A stretch of 22,277 nt of DNA, from NCBI GenBank assembly GCA_016840965.1, contig JAEORI010000172.1, forward strand, positions 1 to 22,277, read 5' to 3'. Both the position numbers and the translations under genes were made by a program. The notes beneath the pieces are model-generated. The model saw nothing but the letters and a program-made list of their open reading frames with translations, was not told the origin of the DNA and searched no databases. Positions 1-8,536 of this stretch are shown here, in pieces; position 1 is the stretch's first letter; every line of letters begins with the position of its first letter. This DNA is from Candidatus Thorarchaeota archaeon. GTDB lineage: Archaea; Asgardarchaeota; Thorarchaeia; Thorarchaeales; Thorarchaeaceae.

Positions 1-977
1 CGAAAAGGTGTTTCAGATCGGCTCATAGCTATGCCCATGGATAAGAAATCATAGAAATAAGCAAGCAGTTTCCAGTTTTGATTTATCATAATTCTTCCAA
101 GTGTTAAATCAGCGAGAGAGAGTTGTTCAAATCCTTCGTCAAGTTCTTTCGGAGTTAAAAGATGGAGATGTAGATTCTCCTCCAGCCACAAGACCAATGA
201 ATCATGATTTAATTCTGATTCAGATAACACTCTCTTTCCCATTATTGAATCAGATGAAGCAAATAAATGACGCAAAGTTTCTTCATCTCCTCGTTTTTGG
301 TCTCTAAGAACTGATTCAACAACTAGAGATGTTAACCCGCTTTTCACCTGAGCTTCTAAATCTGAGATTGCGGCCCGTAGGTCTCCTCCGGCACCTTCAA
401 CAATATCATCAAGGACTTCACTCGACACCTCAACATTGTTTTCTAATAATACCTGTTTCAATATCTTTTCAATATCGTCATTTTCTATATGTCCAAAAAT
501 GAACACTTGACAAACCTTCATCAAATCTTTGAGTCTAGGACTATTAGGATCATTAGCAGTCATCACAATTGGATGTACTGAGTCCTTGAGTACTTTCAGA
601 ATTGCTCCTACGCCTCCTCTATCACTAGTCCCGGACAGACCATCCACCTCATCCAACAAAATTAGTCTGGGTCTGCCGTCAAGGGTTTGTTGTGTAGCTG
701 CTCTCCAAACTAGTGTTTCTATATTATCCTTGTTTCTTTTATCACTTGAATTAAACTCAACAAGTTCCATATCCAAATCATTAGCCATAGCCCCAATTGA
801 TGCAGTTTTCCCTGTGCCTGGCGGCCCAATTACAAGAGCAGCTTTTTTACTTGGTATTTTGGATATCCAAGAAACAATCCAAGCTTTCAGTGTCCTAATT
901 GTTTCTTGATTTCCAACTAGTTGCTCAAGTTTTTTGGGACGATGCTTTTCAGGCCAAGGTAAACTTTCGTCAATCAT
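1..977 (-). CDS. rfcL: Replication factor C large subunit (partial, C-terminus off the window)
   Basis: Clamp-loader large subunit, which with RfcS opens the PCNA ring and places it on primed DNA. Reading the minus strand from ATG at 977, the frame stays open to the left edge (325 residues). It begins MIDESLPWPEKHRPKKLEQL, the usual RFC box. Walker A is GPPGTGKT (residues 51-58) and Walker B is LLDEVDG (D109, E110). Further on are a GDLRAAISDLE sensor-2 segment and the helical collar region (WLEENLHLL, LSLADLTLGRIM, YDFLSMGIAMS), which matches archaeal RfcL rather than RfcS. The gene starts 20 bp after the rfcS stop, so the two are almost certainly one operon. The variable C-terminal tail and any PIP box lie beyond the window. 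The identification is secure. Confidence 0.95.
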   Translation of the reverse strand, partial: MIDESLPWPEKHRPKKLEQLVGNQETIRTLKAWIVSWISKIPSKKAALVIGPPGTGKTASIGAMANDLDMELVEFNSSDKRNKDNIETLVWRAATQQTLDGRPRLILLDEVDGLSGTSDRGGVGAILKVLKDSVHPIVMTANDPNSPRLKDLMKVCQVFIFGHIENDDIEKILKQVLLENNVEVSSEVLDDIVEGAGGDLRAAISDLEAQVKSGLTSLVVESVLRDQKRGDEETLRHLFASSDSIMGKRVLSESELNHDSLVLWLEENLHLHLLTPKELDEGFEQLSLADLTLGRIMINQNWKLLAYFYDFLSMGIAMSRSETPF

Positions 978-997
978 TTAGGATCCCTACTACTAAT

Positions 998-1942
998 TCA
1001 CAATCCTATATGTGCTAAAAGCGCTGAAAGCTGAATTTCTCCGTCAGCTCCTTCAGATACACGAAACTCAATTTCTGCTGTCTGACTTAGTATTTCCAGA
1101 CGTTTCTGATTTCCAAGACCAAGATTGTCTATCTCACGATGTATCTGTTTTACTAGGTCTACAGGTGAAATTCCCTGTTGATAAATTAGATTTCGTAGAC
1201 TATCAAGTGATTGAATATATTTTCCTTCTTGAGCATCGTTAAGCATTTTTCTCACAGTTTCTGGGTCTGCTCTTCCAGAAATTGAATATACAATCTCATT
1301 AGTCACTTTCTGATTTGTTGATGATGCTGCCTGAAGAAGATTAATAGCAGCTCTCATATCTCCCTCTGCAAGATACAGAATTGCTTCAGTACCGGTGTTG
1401 AGAAGCTTTACTCCCTCCTTTTTAGCTATATACTCCAGCCTACCTATGATATCGTCATTACTAAGCCGCGAAAAACGGAATATGGCACACCTTGATTGAA
1501 TTGGCGGAATTATCCTACTAGAATAATTACATATCAATATCATCCTACATGAAACCGCATATGATTCCATAGTACGTCTCAAAGCATGCTGAGCATCTGC
1601 TGTTAAGTGATCTGCTTCATCAAGAACCAGTATCTTAAATGGTGCATCGCCTGATGCCATTGTCCTTGCAAAGTTCTTTATTTGATTCCTTACGACATCG
1701 ATTCCCCTCTCATCACTTGCATTCAGTTCCATAAAGTTACGTTCAAACGAGTCACCAAAGAGGTCTCTAGCCAAAGCCATTGCTGCAGTGGTTTTACTGG
1801 TCCCTGGTGGTCCTGAAAACAAGCAATGAGGTACAGCTCTTGTTTCTACAAATTTCTTCAGGCTCTCAATAATTGATTCTTGACCTATTATTTCACTTAA
1901 GGTTGGAGGCCGATATTTCTCAGTCCACAGGTCTAAATCCAT
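998..1942 (-). CDS. rfcS: Replication factor C small subunit
   Basis: AAA+ small subunit of the clamp loader, 314 residues, a normal full length. It opens with the RFC box LWTEKYRP. Walker A is GPPGTSKT (residues 44-51), with Ser where the family nearly always has Gly. Walker B is VLDEADHL (D108, E109). The SRC arginine-finger motif is at 150-152 (PPIQSRCAIFRF) and sensor 2 is GDMRAAINLLQ. Two in-frame ATGs exist at 1948 and 1942. A GGTGGG motif (revcomp of 1951-1956) is only 2 nt from the first but 8 nt from the second, so 1942 is preferred. It is the first gene of a minus-strand rfcS-rfcL operon, divergent from the GINS/MCM operon. Confidence 0.95.
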   Translation of the reverse strand: MDLDLWTEKYRPPTLSEIIGQESIIESLKKFVETRAVPHCLFSGPPGTSKTTAAMALARDLFGDSFERNFMELNASDERGIDVVRNQIKNFARTMASGDAPFKILVLDEADHLTADAQHALRRTMESYAVSCRMILICNYSSRIIPPIQSRCAIFRFSRLSNDDIIGRLEYIAKKEGVKLLNTGTEAILYLAEGDMRAAINLLQAASSTNQKVTNEIVYSISGRADPETVRKMLNDAQEGKYIQSLDSLRNLIYQQGISPVDLVKQIHREIDNLGLGNQKRLEILSQTAEIEFRVSEGADGEIQLSALLAHIGL

Positions 1943-1989
1943 TTGCATTTCCCACCAATATTGAAGTCATGATAATCTTCGGAGTCTAC

Positions 1990-2030
1990 AAGATTCTGTG
2001 ACGAATCTTTCACAGCGCTTTAAAAGATTC
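1990..2030. promoter_or_regulatory. Three copies of AAGATTC around the rfcS promoter
   Basis: AAGATTC occurs on the plus strand at 1990-1996 and 2024-2030 and inverted (GAATCTT) at 2003-2009. The first and second copies form a perfect 7-bp inverted repeat with a 6-nt spacer. A TATA-like CTTTTAAAG (minus strand, 2018-2026) overlaps the third copy. With the usual 25-bp spacing, rfcS transcription would start near 1996, inside the inverted repeat. This placement suggests an operator, but no cognate regulator is identified. Confidence 0.4.
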
Positions 2031-2104
2031 TCTGGCAGTAGAACTAATCTATTCAGATGAAATATGCAATTAATCACTCTGACTCGTTATCACAGAGCAA
2101 GGGC

Positions 2105-2110
2105 TTTATC
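2105..2110 (+). promoter_or_regulatory. TATA-like box before the GINS gene
   Basis: TTTATC lies about 26 bp before 2132-2136, the correct distance for an archaeal TATA box driving a leaderless or short-leader transcript of the GINS-MCM-Hel308 operon. Only sequence and spacing support it. Confidence 0.4.
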
Positions 2111-2131
2111 TCAAAAAACAAAGGATGAGAT

Positions 2132-2701
2132 GTGTGGGTTCTCATGAAGATTTGTAGTGAAGTAAAGGATGAAATGAATCGTTTTAAGATGATGTTTCTC
2201 AATGAAACCCGAGATTGCATAGTTCAAAAACCAATATCAGAGATTGTTGTTGGAGAGAGTAAACTGGGTCCTTTCAAGAAAGGTGATCGGGTTAATCTAC
2301 CAAATTGGGTAATAGAACGATTGTTGAAACATGACATTGTTGATGTTGCACCAGAAGATGCATATGACTCATTAAGAAGGCTTCAGAATCTTTACCGAGA
2401 AGAAGAAAAACAACCTCACAAGCTTCAAACATTCCAACCATATCTCTATACTGCACTTAACAGGAAAGTTCTGCGACTACAAAGCGACAGAACATCTATA
2501 GACCCTAGAAAATACGACGAAATCGAAAAACTACAACGTATGATTCCCTTTTTAGTAGAAACTCGATTATCTAAGATACTTCGAGTCGCTAAATCAGGAG
2601 CATACCAAGAAAAGAGGAAACAAATGGCCTATGAAGAACGATGGTTATGCGAAGAGCTAATTGAAATGCTCTCAGGTTGGCGCCAAAATATTCTGGAATA
2701 G
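2132..2701 (+). CDS. gins23: GINS complex subunit, Gins23-like (BA domain order)
   Basis: Subunit of the GINS complex, which joins MCM and the Cdc45/GAN partner in the replicative helicase. The protein has 189 residues. The small beta-rich B domain is N-terminal (about 29-67: SEIVVGESKLGPFKKGDRVN, then a LPNWVIERLL helix). A helical A domain follows (about 70-188). B before A is the Psf2/Psf3 (Gins23) order; Gins51 has the reverse. Adjacency to mcm supports this, since gins23-mcm pairs are known in other archaea. The start is uncertain: GTG 2132 gives the longest frame and sits at a possible leaderless position, but ATG 2144 or ATG 2174 would still retain the whole B domain. The mcm gene follows after about 90 bp. 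Confidence 0.8.
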   Translation: MWVLMKICSEVKDEMNRFKMMFLNETRDCIVQKPISEIVVGESKLGPFKKGDRVNLPNWVIERLLKHDIVDVAPEDAYDSLRRLQNLYREEEKQPHKLQTFQPYLYTALNRKVLRLQSDRTSIDPRKYDEIEKLQRMIPFLVETRLSKILRVAKSGAYQEKRKQMAYEERWLCEELIEMLSGWRQNILE

Positions 2702-2810
2702 GTAATTAGAATTAGTGCCGTTAAATACAAATCAAGAAGAATTAGCAGTTGAATATCGATAGAAGACTATGCGTTCATGAACATTGAATTAAATGTCGAG
2801 GCTAGCAAAG

Positions 2811-4877
2811 ATGTCCGATTATAATGAACAGGAAAGATTCGAGGAGTTTCTAAGAACATACAAAGATGAACAAGGAACCCTAACTTATTGGTCAAGAATC
2901 CAACAAATGTCAATTAATGATGAAATATCACTGACTATCGACTTCCAAGATTTGACAAGCTTCGATAACGTGTTCATGGCATTAGCATCAGAAGATCCTC
3001 TGAAGTTCCTAGAAATGGCTGATAACGCTCTGGTTTCAGTACTTCGTATTGAAGACCCGGATTACGTGAATAGCCTTGATGCTAGTCTTATAAAAACACG
3101 CTTTGTCAATTATCCTGAGCATGTAGCACTACGTGCTCTTCGGTCTCGTCATATTGGAAAACTGATACACATCAATGGAATTATGATGAGAGCTAGTGTA
3201 GTCAAGCCATTATTGGTCCAAGCAATGTTTCTCTGCAGAATCTGTCAGGCTGAAATACCACAACCTCAAGAAGAAGGAAGATACACAGAACCTGCTCTTT
3301 GTCCAGTTTGTACAAAGAAAACACCAATGCGTTTACTACCTCAAAAATCTCAATTCAAGGACTGGCAAAAAGTAAGAATCCAAGAGTCACCAGAAGAACT
3401 TCCTCCGGGTCAGATGCCTAGATCTGTTGATGTAATTTTAGAAGGTGATATTGTTGATATTTCCAGACCAGGTGAGTTAGTTAAGGTGACTGGAATACTT
3501 CAAACATCTCCTGATTTTTCAAGAAGAGGTGGCAAGCTGGCAACTTTCAATGTATTCATTGAAGCCAATGGTATTGAGATATCTGAAAAAGAGTATGAGC
3601 AACTTGAGATATCTGATGAGGACGAGAAACGAATAAAGGAGCTAGCTGAAGACCCATATGTTCACGAAAGAATACATGCATCAATAGCACCATCTATTCA
3701 AGGCCATGAACAAATCAAAGAATCAATTGCCCTTCTTCTTTTTGGAGGAGTTGGAAAAACATTACCTGATGGTACACGCCTTAGAGGTAAGTCAAACATT
3801 CTTATGATTGGAGACCCTGGAACTGGAAAAAGTCAGATTCTCAAGTTTGTAGCAGGACTTGCAGCAAGAGGTCTCTACACTTCCGGAAAAGGGACTACAG
3901 CTGCTGGACTGACTGCAGCTGTTGTTCATGACACTGAATCTGGTGCGATGACACTCGAGGCTGGAGCTTTGGTACTATCTGATCAAGGGATTGCATGCAT
4001 AGACGAGTTTGATAAAATGGATCCCAATGACCGCACTGCAATACATGAAGCCATGGAACAGCATACAGTTAGTATTGCAAAAGCTGGAATTGTCGCAACT
4101 CTGAATGCAAGAACCTCTATTCTCGCAGCGGCTAACCCGACTCTTGGACGCTATGAATCTTCACTCTCTGTCCAAGACAACATAAGGCTACCATTCACTA
4201 TTCTCTCAAGATTTGATTTGATATGGATTATGGTTGATACTGTAGAAGTGACAAGAGACCGTGAGCTGGCAAAATTCATTCTTGACATGCACCAGATGAG
4301 GAAGACACGGGATAAAGGTGCAACACCACCTATTGCTCCTGATTTTTTGAAGAAGTATATAGGATATGCCAACCGCTATGTTATTCCACAATTATCACCA
4401 GAAGCCGCAGAAGTCATTGAGAATTTCTATGTAGACCTTAGAAAGAGTGCCGAAGGTGGAGCTTCTCCAGTACCAATTACAGCTCGACAGCTAGAATCAC
4501 TTGTTCGTTTGGCAGAAGCACGGGCTAGAATGGCATTACAGTCTAGAGTATCCAAAGAAGATGCTCAAGCAGCAATTCGGCTCATGGAAGAGTCTCTGCG
4601 TATGGTCGCTCTCGACAGAATAACTGGAAAAATAGATATCGACCGTCTAGTATCCAAAATGAGCGCATCACAACGAAGCTCATCAGACATCATCATCAAA
4701 GCTATTCGTGATATGGAGTCTGAAGGAACTTCAACTGTGAACAAAGATGCCTTGATTCAAAGAGCTGTTTCAATGGGCTTACCCCGTGAACGTGCTGAGG
4801 AAGTTATAGAGAAACTGTTAGCTGAGGGAATATTGTACAGTCCACGCGAGGGTAAAATCCGACATTCTCAGAGTTAA
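2811..4877 (+). CDS. mcm: Minichromosome maintenance (MCM) replicative helicase
   Basis: Hexameric 3'-5' replicative helicase. The frame is open from ATG 2793, but ATG 2811 has a GAGG motif 9 nt upstream and is the likelier start (688 residues; numbering here is from 2793). The N-terminal domain carries a zinc site C148, C151, C170, C173 and an OB fold. The AAA+ core has Walker A GDPGTGKS (340-347), Walker B IACIDEFDKM (D404, E405), sensor 1 AAANPTLGRY (N448) and the LSRFD arginine finger (R473). A winged-helix domain occupies about 625-694. All catalytic residues are present, the length is normal, and no intein interrupts the Walker motifs. It lies between the GINS gene and hel308 on the same strand. 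Confidence 0.96.
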   Translation: MSDYNEQERFEEFLRTYKDEQGTLTYWSRIQQMSINDEISLTIDFQDLTSFDNVFMALASEDPLKFLEMADNALVSVLRIEDPDYVNSLDASLIKTRFVNYPEHVALRALRSRHIGKLIHINGIMMRASVVKPLLVQAMFLCRICQAEIPQPQEEGRYTEPALCPVCTKKTPMRLLPQKSQFKDWQKVRIQESPEELPPGQMPRSVDVILEGDIVDISRPGELVKVTGILQTSPDFSRRGGKLATFNVFIEANGIEISEKEYEQLEISDEDEKRIKELAEDPYVHERIHASIAPSIQGHEQIKESIALLLFGGVGKTLPDGTRLRGKSNILMIGDPGTGKSQILKFVAGLAARGLYTSGKGTTAAGLTAAVVHDTESGAMTLEAGALVLSDQGIACIDEFDKMDPNDRTAIHEAMEQHTVSIAKAGIVATLNARTSILAAANPTLGRYESSLSVQDNIRLPFTILSRFDLIWIMVDTVEVTRDRELAKFILDMHQMRKTRDKGATPPIAPDFLKKYIGYANRYVIPQLSPEAAEVIENFYVDLRKSAEGGASPVPITARQLESLVRLAEARARMALQSRVSKEDAQAAIRLMEESLRMVALDRITGKIDIDRLVSKMSASQRSSSDIIIKAIRDMESEGTSTVNKDALIQRAVSMGLPRERAEEVIEKLLAEGILYSPREGKIRHSQS

Positions 4878-4906
4878 TTAATTCAATCTCATATTGCTAG
4901 TATGTT

Positions 4907-7159
4907 GTGGAGAGGAGAAATATTCGACTGGACGAGCTAGACATCAATAAGAAAATAATCATGCATCTTCAAGGTCAAGGAATCTCAGAACTCTTTCCTC
5001 CTCAAGAAAATGCTTTCAGAACAGGAGTTCTTACTGGCGAGAATCTCGTTCTTGCAATACCCACAAGCTCAGGAAAGACTCTAGTCGCGGAAATTTGTAT
5101 GCTCAAAACTATACTCGATGGACGAGGTAAAGCACTTTACCTTGTACCGCTAAAATCGCTTGCTCGTGAGAAATATACTGAGTTCAAGAAATATGCTTCG
5201 TTAGGTATTACAACCGCAATGTCGGTAAGTGACTACGACTCCCCCGGAAGGAACTTCCATGACGCAGATATTGTGATAGTGACAACAGAACGGGCTGATT
5301 CCTTAATTCGTCACAAGGTTGAATGGATCAATGATGTTGGAATTGTTGTTGCTGATGAAATTCATCTCATTAATGATTCAACGAGAGGCCCCACCCTTGA
5401 GATGGTATTAGCGAAACTCACTCAAATTGTAAAAAATATTCAAATTGTTGCACTAAGTGCGACTATCTCAAATTCTAATAATATTGCGGAATGGCTTCGC
5501 GCTAAACTCGTGACAGATACTTGGAGACCCGTACCATTAAGCGAAGGTGTCTATTTGGATGGACAAATTAATTTTTACAAAGATGGAAAAATCAAATCAA
5601 AGACCATCAGTAGGACCCGAAAAGATGAACTAGCAGATGTAGTTTGCGATACGCTTGATGATAATGGCCAGGTTCTTGTTTTTGTGTCAAGTCGTCGTTC
5701 AACTATCGCTGTTGCCAAGAAACTTGCGCCTTTTCTTCGCCGATATTTAACAAATGATGTTCTGCAACAGCTTTCTAAAGGAGCGTCTAAGATTGGTGGT
5801 TCTCCATCAGCACCCGAGGCTTCTAAAACACTTGCACGACTTATGGCAAATGGCGTTGCCTTTCATCATGCTGGTCTTGATAATAACGAACGCGCACTTG
5901 TTGAAGACTACTTTAAGGAAAATCTCTTGAAAGTAATTGTTGCTACTCCAACTCTTGCTGCTGGGGTAAATCTCCCTTCAAGACGTGTGATTATTCGTGA
6001 CTACAGACGTTACGAACTGGATCGTGGAAGTTATCCAATTCCAATCCTGGAATATAAGCAGATGGCTGGACGTGCTGGTCGACCTAAGTATGATGAATAT
6101 GGTGAAGCTGTTTTAATAGCACGAACTGAACCAGAATATGATTTTCTCATAGACAATTATACACTGTCAGAACCTGAAGAGATTACATCCAAGTTAGCCT
6201 CTCCACGTGCTGTTCGCATGCATCTTTTGGCTTCTATTGCAGCAGAAATGACGACAAACCGTGAAGAAATAGATTCACTGATTGGAAGTACATTTTTCTC
6301 ACACCAATTTGACCAGTGGGAGATTAATCATCATATTACATCCGCCCTGGGCTTTCTTGAGGAAGGAGCTCTTATTGAAACCCGATCTGATGATTCCTAT
6401 GTTGCGACACTGCTCGGAAAGAGAACTTCACAATTGTACATCGACCCACATACCGCAATATTGTTTCGTGATGTCTTATCTGAAACCGAAAATCACAGCA
6501 TAATAGGTATTTTACATCTGATTTGTCATACACCTGATCAGCTGCTCACATATGTAACAAGCTCAGAAGCTGAGGAGTATGAAGCTGCTCTGGACGATTA
6601 TCTTGACCAACTTATGGTCGAACCACCTGTTGAAGAAACTCCACGTAACTACTCAGAATTCCTAGCTGAGATGAAAACAGCATTATTACTTCAGGACTGG
6701 ATCTCTGAAAAGACTGAGAAAGACATCACAGAAAAATACAATGTTGGCATGGGAGATGTCCATCGATTTGTTCAGTCTGCAGAATGGTTGGCATATGCAG
6801 CATCAGAAGTTTCCAGAATATCGAATGCACTTAGTCATATTACTTCTCTCAATAATCTGAAGCTTCGACTCCGTCATGGCGTACGTTCGGACATCTTAGA
6901 ACTTGTAAATCTCAGAGGAATTGGTAGAGTAAGAGGCAGAATTCTGCATAATCATAAACTGATCAATCTGTCTGATTTATACAAGGTTCCTATTGATGAA
7001 TTAGCCAGAATACCAACTATTGGCACATCTATAGCAGAATCGATTAAGAAACAGCTTGGTATTGACATTAAATTGACAACTACTGATACTGAAGATGTGG
7101 CTGATTATGATGATGACATAGACTTAATGCAAACACTGTTAGAAGACTTTGGTGACTAG
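4907..7159 (+). CDS. hel308: Hel308-type superfamily 2 DNA helicase
   Basis: ATP-dependent 3'-5' DNA helicase that acts at stalled or blocked forks. The 750 residues match the family length. Motifs in order are: Q-motif LFPPQENAF; motif I PTSSGKT (52-58); motif II DEIH (150-153); motif III LSAT (183-186); motif IV VFVSSRRS; motif V VATPTLAAGVNLP; motif VI QMAGRAGRP (385-393). Winged-helix, ratchet and C-terminal helix-hairpin-helix segments follow (NLRGIGRVRGRIL at about 660, then IPTIGTSIAESIKKQLG). The start is GTG 4907; an overlapping ATG at 4902 is out of frame and closes quickly. It begins 29 bp after mcm, so co-transcription is likely. Its stop is 4 bp from that of the convergent deacetylase gene. 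Confidence 0.93.
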   Translation: MERRNIRLDELDINKKIIMHLQGQGISELFPPQENAFRTGVLTGENLVLAIPTSSGKTLVAEICMLKTILDGRGKALYLVPLKSLAREKYTEFKKYASLGITTAMSVSDYDSPGRNFHDADIVIVTTERADSLIRHKVEWINDVGIVVADEIHLINDSTRGPTLEMVLAKLTQIVKNIQIVALSATISNSNNIAEWLRAKLVTDTWRPVPLSEGVYLDGQINFYKDGKIKSKTISRTRKDELADVVCDTLDDNGQVLVFVSSRRSTIAVAKKLAPFLRRYLTNDVLQQLSKGASKIGGSPSAPEASKTLARLMANGVAFHHAGLDNNERALVEDYFKENLLKVIVATPTLAAGVNLPSRRVIIRDYRRYELDRGSYPIPILEYKQMAGRAGRPKYDEYGEAVLIARTEPEYDFLIDNYTLSEPEEITSKLASPRAVRMHLLASIAAEMTTNREEIDSLIGSTFFSHQFDQWEINHHITSALGFLEEGALIETRSDDSYVATLLGKRTSQLYIDPHTAILFRDVLSETENHSIIGILHLICHTPDQLLTYVTSSEAEEYEAALDDYLDQLMVEPPVEETPRNYSEFLAEMKTALLLQDWISEKTEKDITEKYNVGMGDVHRFVQSAEWLAYAASEVSRISNALSHITSLNNLKLRLRHGVRSDILELVNLRGIGRVRGRILHNHKLINLSDLYKVPIDELARIPTIGTSIAESIKKQLGIDIKLTTTDTEDVADYDDDIDLMQTLLEDFGD

Positions 7160-7163
7160 GTTG

Positions 7164-8222
7164 TTACAAAAGGGAAGAGTCCGCGACAACCTTCTCTATT
7201 AGTTTCTCTGTATATTCAATTGCAACATTGCTTTCTTTGTACGTGTCATCAAATGATGTAACACCTATGCTTGCTAGCTCTTGAAGAAGATTCAATGAAC
7301 ACATACCCATGACTTCAAGATTGTATCCTCCTTCAAGGAAACATACAATTCTTCCATCTGAATACGAATTTGCCATTTCTTTTAGTCTAGAATTCATCAT
7401 GGCGAAACCCGATGTAGTGAGTCCAAGATTAGTTAAGGGGTCCATGAAATGTCCATCATACCCAACAGACACAAGTATGAAATTCGGATTATACGAATCA
7501 GTGATAGGTTCAACCACGCTCGAAAAAGCACGATTATAAGAGGCATCTCCTGCTCCTGGATACATTGCTAGATTCACAGTATATCCCTCTCCTTCTCCTA
7601 CCCCGACTTCATTCGGAAAACCAGACCCTGGAAATAACGTCCTCCCATCTTGATGGAGTCCTATGTATAACACATCTTTTGAAGAGTAAAAGCTCTGCTG
7701 TGTTCCATTACCATGGTGCGCGTCATAATCAACTATGAGTACCCGCTTGATTGCATATTTTTCCAAAAGATGTTTTGCGGCCACAGCTATATTATTGATA
7801 AAGCAAAAACCAAATGCTCGCTCGTATTCAGCATGATGACCTGGTGGTCTACACAAAACAAATCCATTTTCAGAATCCCCTCGCATTACTCTATCAACTG
7901 CTTCAATTCCTCCACCTGCAGCATATAACGCTGCATCATATGTATATGAATTGACAGAAGTATCCATCGTATACATACCCTCACCTATCTCTGATCTTGC
8001 TCTGATTCCCTCAAGATACTCCTTACTATGAATCTTATACAGCTCGTTTAAGGGAGCTTTTTCTGGAGTCAGGAGGTTTATTTTCTGATTATCTAACAAA
8101 CCTGCAGATCTGATTGAATTTAACGCACTTCTTAGTCGTTGTGGGCTCTCTGGATGATTTGCAGACATGACATGCTCAACAAAGATATTGTGATATACTA
8201 AATCCGTAACCAACAACTCCAT
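7164..8222 (-). CDS. Histone deacetylase family (class II-like / acetylpolyamine amidohydrolase-like) protein
   Basis: Zinc-dependent deacetylase fold, 352 residues, whole domain. Visible signatures are: NHPESPQRL near the N-terminus (23-30); the active-site pair in CRPPGHHAE (H129, H130); zinc ligands in VDYDAHHGNGT (D167, H169) and VGYDGH (D256); and the transition-state tyrosine in EGGYN (Y300). Substrates in archaea could be acetyl-lysine on chromatin proteins or other proteins, or acetylated polyamines; sequence alone does not decide. ATG 8222 follows a close GGGAG motif. The gene is monocistronic and convergent with hel308. A perfect 14-bp palindrome at 8305-8318 lies about 85 bp upstream. 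Confidence 0.9.
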   Translation of the reverse strand: MELLVTDLVYHNIFVEHVMSANHPESPQRLRSALNSIRSAGLLDNQKINLLTPEKAPLNELYKIHSKEYLEGIRARSEIGEGMYTMDTSVNSYTYDAALYAAGGGIEAVDRVMRGDSENGFVLCRPPGHHAEYERAFGFCFINNIAVAAKHLLEKYAIKRVLIVDYDAHHGNGTQQSFYSSKDVLYIGLHQDGRTLFPGSGFPNEVGVGEGEGYTVNLAMYPGAGDASYNRAFSSVVEPITDSYNPNFILVSVGYDGHFMDPLTNLGLTTSGFAMMNSRLKEMANSYSDGRIVCFLEGGYNLEVMGMCSLNLLQELASIGVTSFDDTYKESNVAIEYTEKLIEKVVADSSLL

Positions 8223-8304
8223 CTCCCGTCTTGATTACAACTAGTATACTGATTACGAAGGTACTGATAAGTCTGAATCTTCAATAGTACGAACTGGCAA
8301 AAAA

Positions 8305-8318
8305 GGAACACGTGTTCC
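8305..8318. promoter_or_regulatory. Perfect 14-bp palindrome GGAACACGTGTTCC
   Basis: A perfect dyad with no spacer lies between the divergent deacetylase (minus, start 8222) and tRNA-Pro (plus, from 8416). Minus-strand reading gives the palindrome followed by six T residues. This resembles a regulator binding site; a short terminator hairpin on the minus strand is the alternative, but no gene ends just before it. Confidence 0.4.
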
Positions 8319-8453
8319 AAAACATAATAATTCCAATCAACCAGTGGTAATGTTTATCTTTGGTCTGAAACACCGCACATGCAGTCATGAGTTATTTCTC
8401 CCTCTCATGGATTACGGGTCGGTAGTCTAGCTTGGTATGATTCTTGCTTGGGG

Positions 8454-8485
8454 CGACTGAGGAACTCGCGCCTTAGGTCACAGAA
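8454..8485 (+). other. tRNA intron 1, canonical position 37/38
   Basis: This 32-nt insert interrupts the anticodon loop. Flanking bases form a bulge-helix-bulge: a short helix pairs 8448-8450 with 8481-8483. The 3-nt bulges are GGC (8452-8454) and AAT (8484-8486). An intron stem begins GAC (8455-8457)/GTC (8477-8479) and continues TGAGG (8458-8462)/CCTTA (8471-8475). Cutting after the second base of each bulge gives exactly the canonical 37/38 site. Confidence 0.8.
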
Positions 8486-8507
8486 TGCAAGAGACCGGGA
8501 GTTCAAA

Positions 8508-8536
8508 CGATTTGGGATTTCCCCATCCGGAATATG
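8508..8536 (+). other. tRNA intron 2, noncanonical, in the T loop (59/60)
   Basis: About 29 nt separate TTCAAA (8502-8507) from T-CTCCC (8537-8542). TTC (8502-8504) can pair with GAA (8530-8532), and GAT (8509-8511) with ATC (8525-8527), leaving a 5' bulge AAC and a larger 3' bulge. This is a relaxed bulge-helix-bulge. Boundaries may shift by one or two bases. Confidence 0.7.

Noticed and set aside
101..909. Plus-strand open frames at 101-307 and 529-909
   Set aside because: They lie antisense to the rfcL frame, which is open throughout and shows Walker motifs and RFC conservation; the plus frames resemble no known protein and are shadows.
2050..2092. C/D box guide RNA suggested by AGATGAA and CTGA
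   Set aside because: The spacing is too short, there is no C'/D' pair and the boxes are imperfect; chance in AT-rich DNA explains it.
1949..2131. Replication origin in the replisome intergenic region
   Set aside because: No cdc6/orc1 gene, no G-string origin recognition box and no long AT-rich unwinding element were seen; the repeats fit promoter operators better.
2793..7159. Inteins in MCM or Hel308
   Set aside because: The Walker A, Walker B and other motifs are continuous and protein lengths are normal.
8262..8280. C/D box-like TGATAAG and CTGA upstream of the deacetylase
   Set aside because: Only about 10 nt separate the boxes, so no guide could fit.
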